DNA of 64,000 nt, from positions 620,001-684,000 of the forward strand of contig CAVXBB010000005.1 in assembly GCA_963759875.1 (NCBI GenBank). The letters run 5' to 3'. Below are positions 62,060 through 64,000 of the stretch, piece after piece; position 1 is the stretch's first letter, and the number at the start of each line of letters is the position of its first letter. A program made the translations under genes and the position numbers. The notes beneath the pieces are model-generated. The model had not been told where the DNA came from, ran no database searches, and saw only the letters and a program-made list of their open reading frames with translations. This DNA is from JAFAGX01 sp963759875. GTDB taxonomy: Bacteria; Acidobacteriota; Terriglobia; Terriglobales; Acidobacteriaceae.

Positions 62060-62596
62060 ATGTCCAAAGTGAATTCAGTTGTCGCGGTATATCACACTCA
62101 CACGGAAGCGGATAATGCAGTGAAGGAGCTTCAGCGTGGCGGAATCGACATGCACAAGTTATCGATCGTTGGGAAAGGCTACCACGCTGACGAGCAGGTG
62201 GTGGGCTACTACAATACCGGCGACCGCATGAAGTATTGGGGCAAAGTTGGCGCTTTCTGGGGAGGCTTTTGGGGACTTTTGTTTGGATCTGCTGTTTTCA
62301 TGATTCCAGGTCTCGGCCCAATCTTAGTTGCCGGGCCCCTAGTTGCATGGATCGTGGCCGGGTTGGAAGGTGCGGTGGAGGTGGGAGTATTGGGTGCTCT
62401 GGGAGCCGGCCTCTACAGCATAGGAATTCCTAAGGACAGCGTTGTGAAGTACGAAACAGCACTCAAGACAGATCAGTTCTTGCTGATCGCCCATGGCACC
62501 GCTGCAGAAGTGGCCAAGGCGAAGAACATCATCGAGACTACACATCCCGCCGAATTGGGAATGCACTCAGGCCAAGAGGTAGCGGTAGCCGCTTAG
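62060..62596 (+). CDS. DUF1269/general-stress-protein-like membrane protein
   Basis: 178 residues from ATG 62060. N-terminal ferredoxin-like domain (VVAVYHTHTEADNAVKELQR, GIDMHKLSIVGKGYHADEQV). Then a Gly-rich double hydrophobic segment (KVGAFWGGFWGLLFGSAVFM, GLGPILVAGPLVAWIVAG) and a C-terminal part with DSVVKYETALKTDQFLLIAH. The architecture of the DUF1269/YflT stress proteins. Function unknown. Confidence 0.85.
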   Translation: MSKVNSVVAVYHTHTEADNAVKELQRGGIDMHKLSIVGKGYHADEQVVGYYNTGDRMKYWGKVGAFWGGFWGLLFGSAVFMIPGLGPILVAGPLVAWIVAGLEGAVEVGVLGALGAGLYSIGIPKDSVVKYETALKTDQFLLIAHGTAAEVAKAKNIIETTHPAELGMHSGQEVAVAA

Positions 62597-62614
62597 CTTC
62601 CCCCTAGTTGCCAT

Positions 62615-62642
62615 GGGCAAGGCTGTGGCGAGGGCCTTGCCC
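62615..62642 (+). terminator. Hairpin after the DUF1269-like gene
   Basis: Perfect 9-bp inverted repeat GGGCAAGGC / GCCTTGCCC with a 10-nt loop, 18 nt after the stop codon. No T-tract, so terminator function is only likely. Confidence 0.5.
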
Positions 62643-62738
62643 ATCGGTACACCAGTCCGGTCGAACGCCGAACTCGTGGCGAGTCGGCGCAGGAGAAGCA
62701 CATGACCAGCAAACCACACCCTGGAAGAACACAATCCT

Positions 62739-63005
62739 ATGGCAACAATGAAGACAACTCCGCAGCGCGAGTTGCACGACTACGTCGCGGACATCTCCAA
62801 GCACACTGACGTTCGTGCAGGCTCTCCTCTGCCTTTGGGAATCCAGGAAAGGGGAGGAGGAGTTAATTTCGCTGTTCTCAGTCGTCGCGCCAGCCGCATT
62901 CGACTGGAGTTGTTCGACCATCCCGAAGACACATCACCCGCATGGGCAATCGATCTGGACTCGCCAGGTTCTCGGACTGGCTGCAAGAACAAGAAGGAGA
63001 ATTGA
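62739..63005 (+). pseudogene. Glycogen debranching enzyme (glgX) N-terminal fragment
   Basis: The translation GSPLPLGIQERGGGVNFAVL, then SRIRLELFDHPEDTSPAWAI, matches the start of the CBM48 domain of GlgX/isoamylase-type debranching enzymes. It ends after about 80 residues in an unrelated Lys-rich tail (CKNKKEN). The enzyme is normally about 700 residues. The rest has been deleted, and the fragment now abuts the phosphoketolase gene and donates its ribosome binding site. Whether it is still translated is unknown. Confidence 0.7.
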
Positions 63006-63008
63006 AAC

Positions 63009-64000
63009 GTGAAAACTGAGACGCTCACTCCGGAGTTGCTCGAGAAGCAGCCCGAAGCATCGCACAAGAAAGAGTTGACTCTGAGAACGACCAAGAAAAC
63101 CAACACACTCACCCCTGAACTGCTCCACAAGATCGATGCCTACTGGCGGGCGGCCAACTATCTGGCGGGCGGCCAGATTTATCTCTACGACAATCCGCTG
63201 CTGAAGCGTCCGCTGACCCTCGCGGATGTGAAGCACATGCTGCTGGGACACTGGGGCACGACCCCCGGGCAGAACTTCATCTACGTGCACTTGAACCGGG
63301 TCATCAAGAAATACAACCTCGATATGATTTACGTCTCCGGCCCTGGGCACGGCGGTCCGGCCGTCGTGGGCAACACTTATCTCGAGGGTACTTACAGCGA
63401 GATCTATCCCAACATCAGTCAGGATGAGCACGGGCTTCGGAAGCTCTTTATTCAATTTTCGTTTCCGGGAGGAATTCCCAGCCACGCATCGCCGGAGTGC
63501 CCGGGATCGATCCACGAAGGCGGCGAATTAGGATATTCGCTCAGTCATTCGTTTGGGGCAGTGTTCGACAATCCCGATCTTATCGTCGCCTGCGTGGTCG
63601 GCGATGGCGAAGCGGAGACCGGGCCGCTGGCCACGGCCTGGCATTCCAACAAGTTTCTCGATCCCGCCACGGATGGCGCGGTGCTGCCGATCCTGCATCT
63701 CAACGGCTACAAGATTTCCAACCCTACCGTTCTAGCGCGCATCGAGCACGAGGAACTGGAACAGTTGCTACGAGGCTACGGATGGACACCTTACTTCGTC
63801 GAGGGTCACGAGCCCGGGCTAATGCATGAGGCCATGGCCGCGACGCTCGACACGGCGGTGGAGCAGATCAAGAAAATCCAGCACGACGCCCGGGTCAACG
63901 GCAACCTTGCGCGTCCGCGCTGGCCGATGATCGTCCTCAATTCACCCAAGGGCTGGACAGGGCCGAAGATCGTCGATGGCCTGCAGGTTGAAGGCACCTT
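63009..64000 (+). CDS. xfp: Xylulose-5-phosphate/fructose-6-phosphate phosphoketolase (3' end outside window)
   Basis: ThDP enzyme that cleaves xylulose 5-phosphate or fructose 6-phosphate to acetyl phosphate. Motifs: DAYWRAANYLAGGQIYLYDN, LLGHWGTTPGQNFIYVHLNR, SGPGHGGPAVVGNTYLEGTY, FPGGIPSHASPECPGSIHEG, GELGYSLSHSFGAVFDNPDL, GDGEAETGPLATAWHSNKFL (ThDP/Mg site). GTG start at 63009. The first ~30 residues are an extra copy-like extension: KTETLTPELLEK precedes KTNTLTPELLHK, where the family normally starts. The frame is open to the window end. Confidence 0.94.
   Translation, partial: MKTETLTPELLEKQPEASHKKELTLRTTKKTNTLTPELLHKIDAYWRAANYLAGGQIYLYDNPLLKRPLTLADVKHMLLGHWGTTPGQNFIYVHLNRVIKKYNLDMIYVSGPGHGGPAVVGNTYLEGTYSEIYPNISQDEHGLRKLFIQFSFPGGIPSHASPECPGSIHEGGELGYSLSHSFGAVFDNPDLIVACVVGDGEAETGPLATAWHSNKFLDPATDGAVLPILHLNGYKISNPTVLARIEHEELEQLLRGYGWTPYFVEGHEPGLMHEAMAATLDTAVEQIKKIQHDARVNGNLARPRWPMIVLNSPKGWTGPKIVDGLQVEGT

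Overview
The window reads as a chromosomal segment of an Acidobacteriota (Terriglobia-like) bacterium. The pointers are moderate-to-high GC, a eukaryotic-type Ser/Thr kinase with a TolB-like propeller, an Oar-like TonB receptor with a carboxypeptidase-regulatory N-terminus, CRTAC1/UnbV proteins, a FecR-like protein of the Gly/Trp-rich type, and many small secreted proteins. The taxon is inferred from gene content only. About 28 one-base frame breaks interrupt genes that must work (rplM, rpsI, rpsB, tsf, pyrH, frr, valS). Several sit in short homopolymers, so I treat them as sequencing or assembly errors and annotate these genes as intact.

Layout. 1-3.7 kb: a secreted peroxiredoxin with an in-frame UGA (selenocysteine candidate) and a Ser/Thr kinase. 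4.3-11 kb, minus strand: lipoprotein, MacB-type permease, then the translation cluster rplM-rpsI-rpsB-tsf-pyrH-frr. 11.2-15 kb, plus strand: an aromatic-rich leader peptide with attenuator and aroF, then a nitrilase-type carbamoyl hydrolase and an NCS1 permease. 15-16.5 kb: a truncated and a full CRP/FNR regulator, with CRP-like operators facing a TonB-like gene. 17-32 kb: housekeeping genes (nadC, valS), stress genes, and a sulfur-carrier/E1-rhodanese pair. 33-36 kb: panB, a lipoprotein and panC.

37-53 kb is a polysaccharide or glycoside utilisation region. A minus-strand block holds the TonB receptor, a Tat-exported putative glycosidase, a second secreted glycosidase-like protein, and a DNA glycosylase. 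A plus-strand operon holds an amidohydrolase, a GH36/27-like alpha-galactosidase with PKD domain, a DhnA-type class I aldolase, an FGGY sugar kinase and a fucose-isomerase-like protein. Import, hydrolysis, isomerisation, phosphorylation and aldol cleavage are therefore all encoded together.

53-64 kb: an M16 double protease, tsaE, fabI, an MFS exporter, a CRTAC1 protein, and a stress/central-carbon group (OsmC, zinc-finger peptide, DUF1269-like protein, phosphoketolase) mixed with remnants (IS256 transposase, glgX N-terminus).

The two most notable signals are the aroF leader peptide with a complete attenuation architecture, and the UGA-PFC peroxiredoxin with a SECIS-like hairpin.
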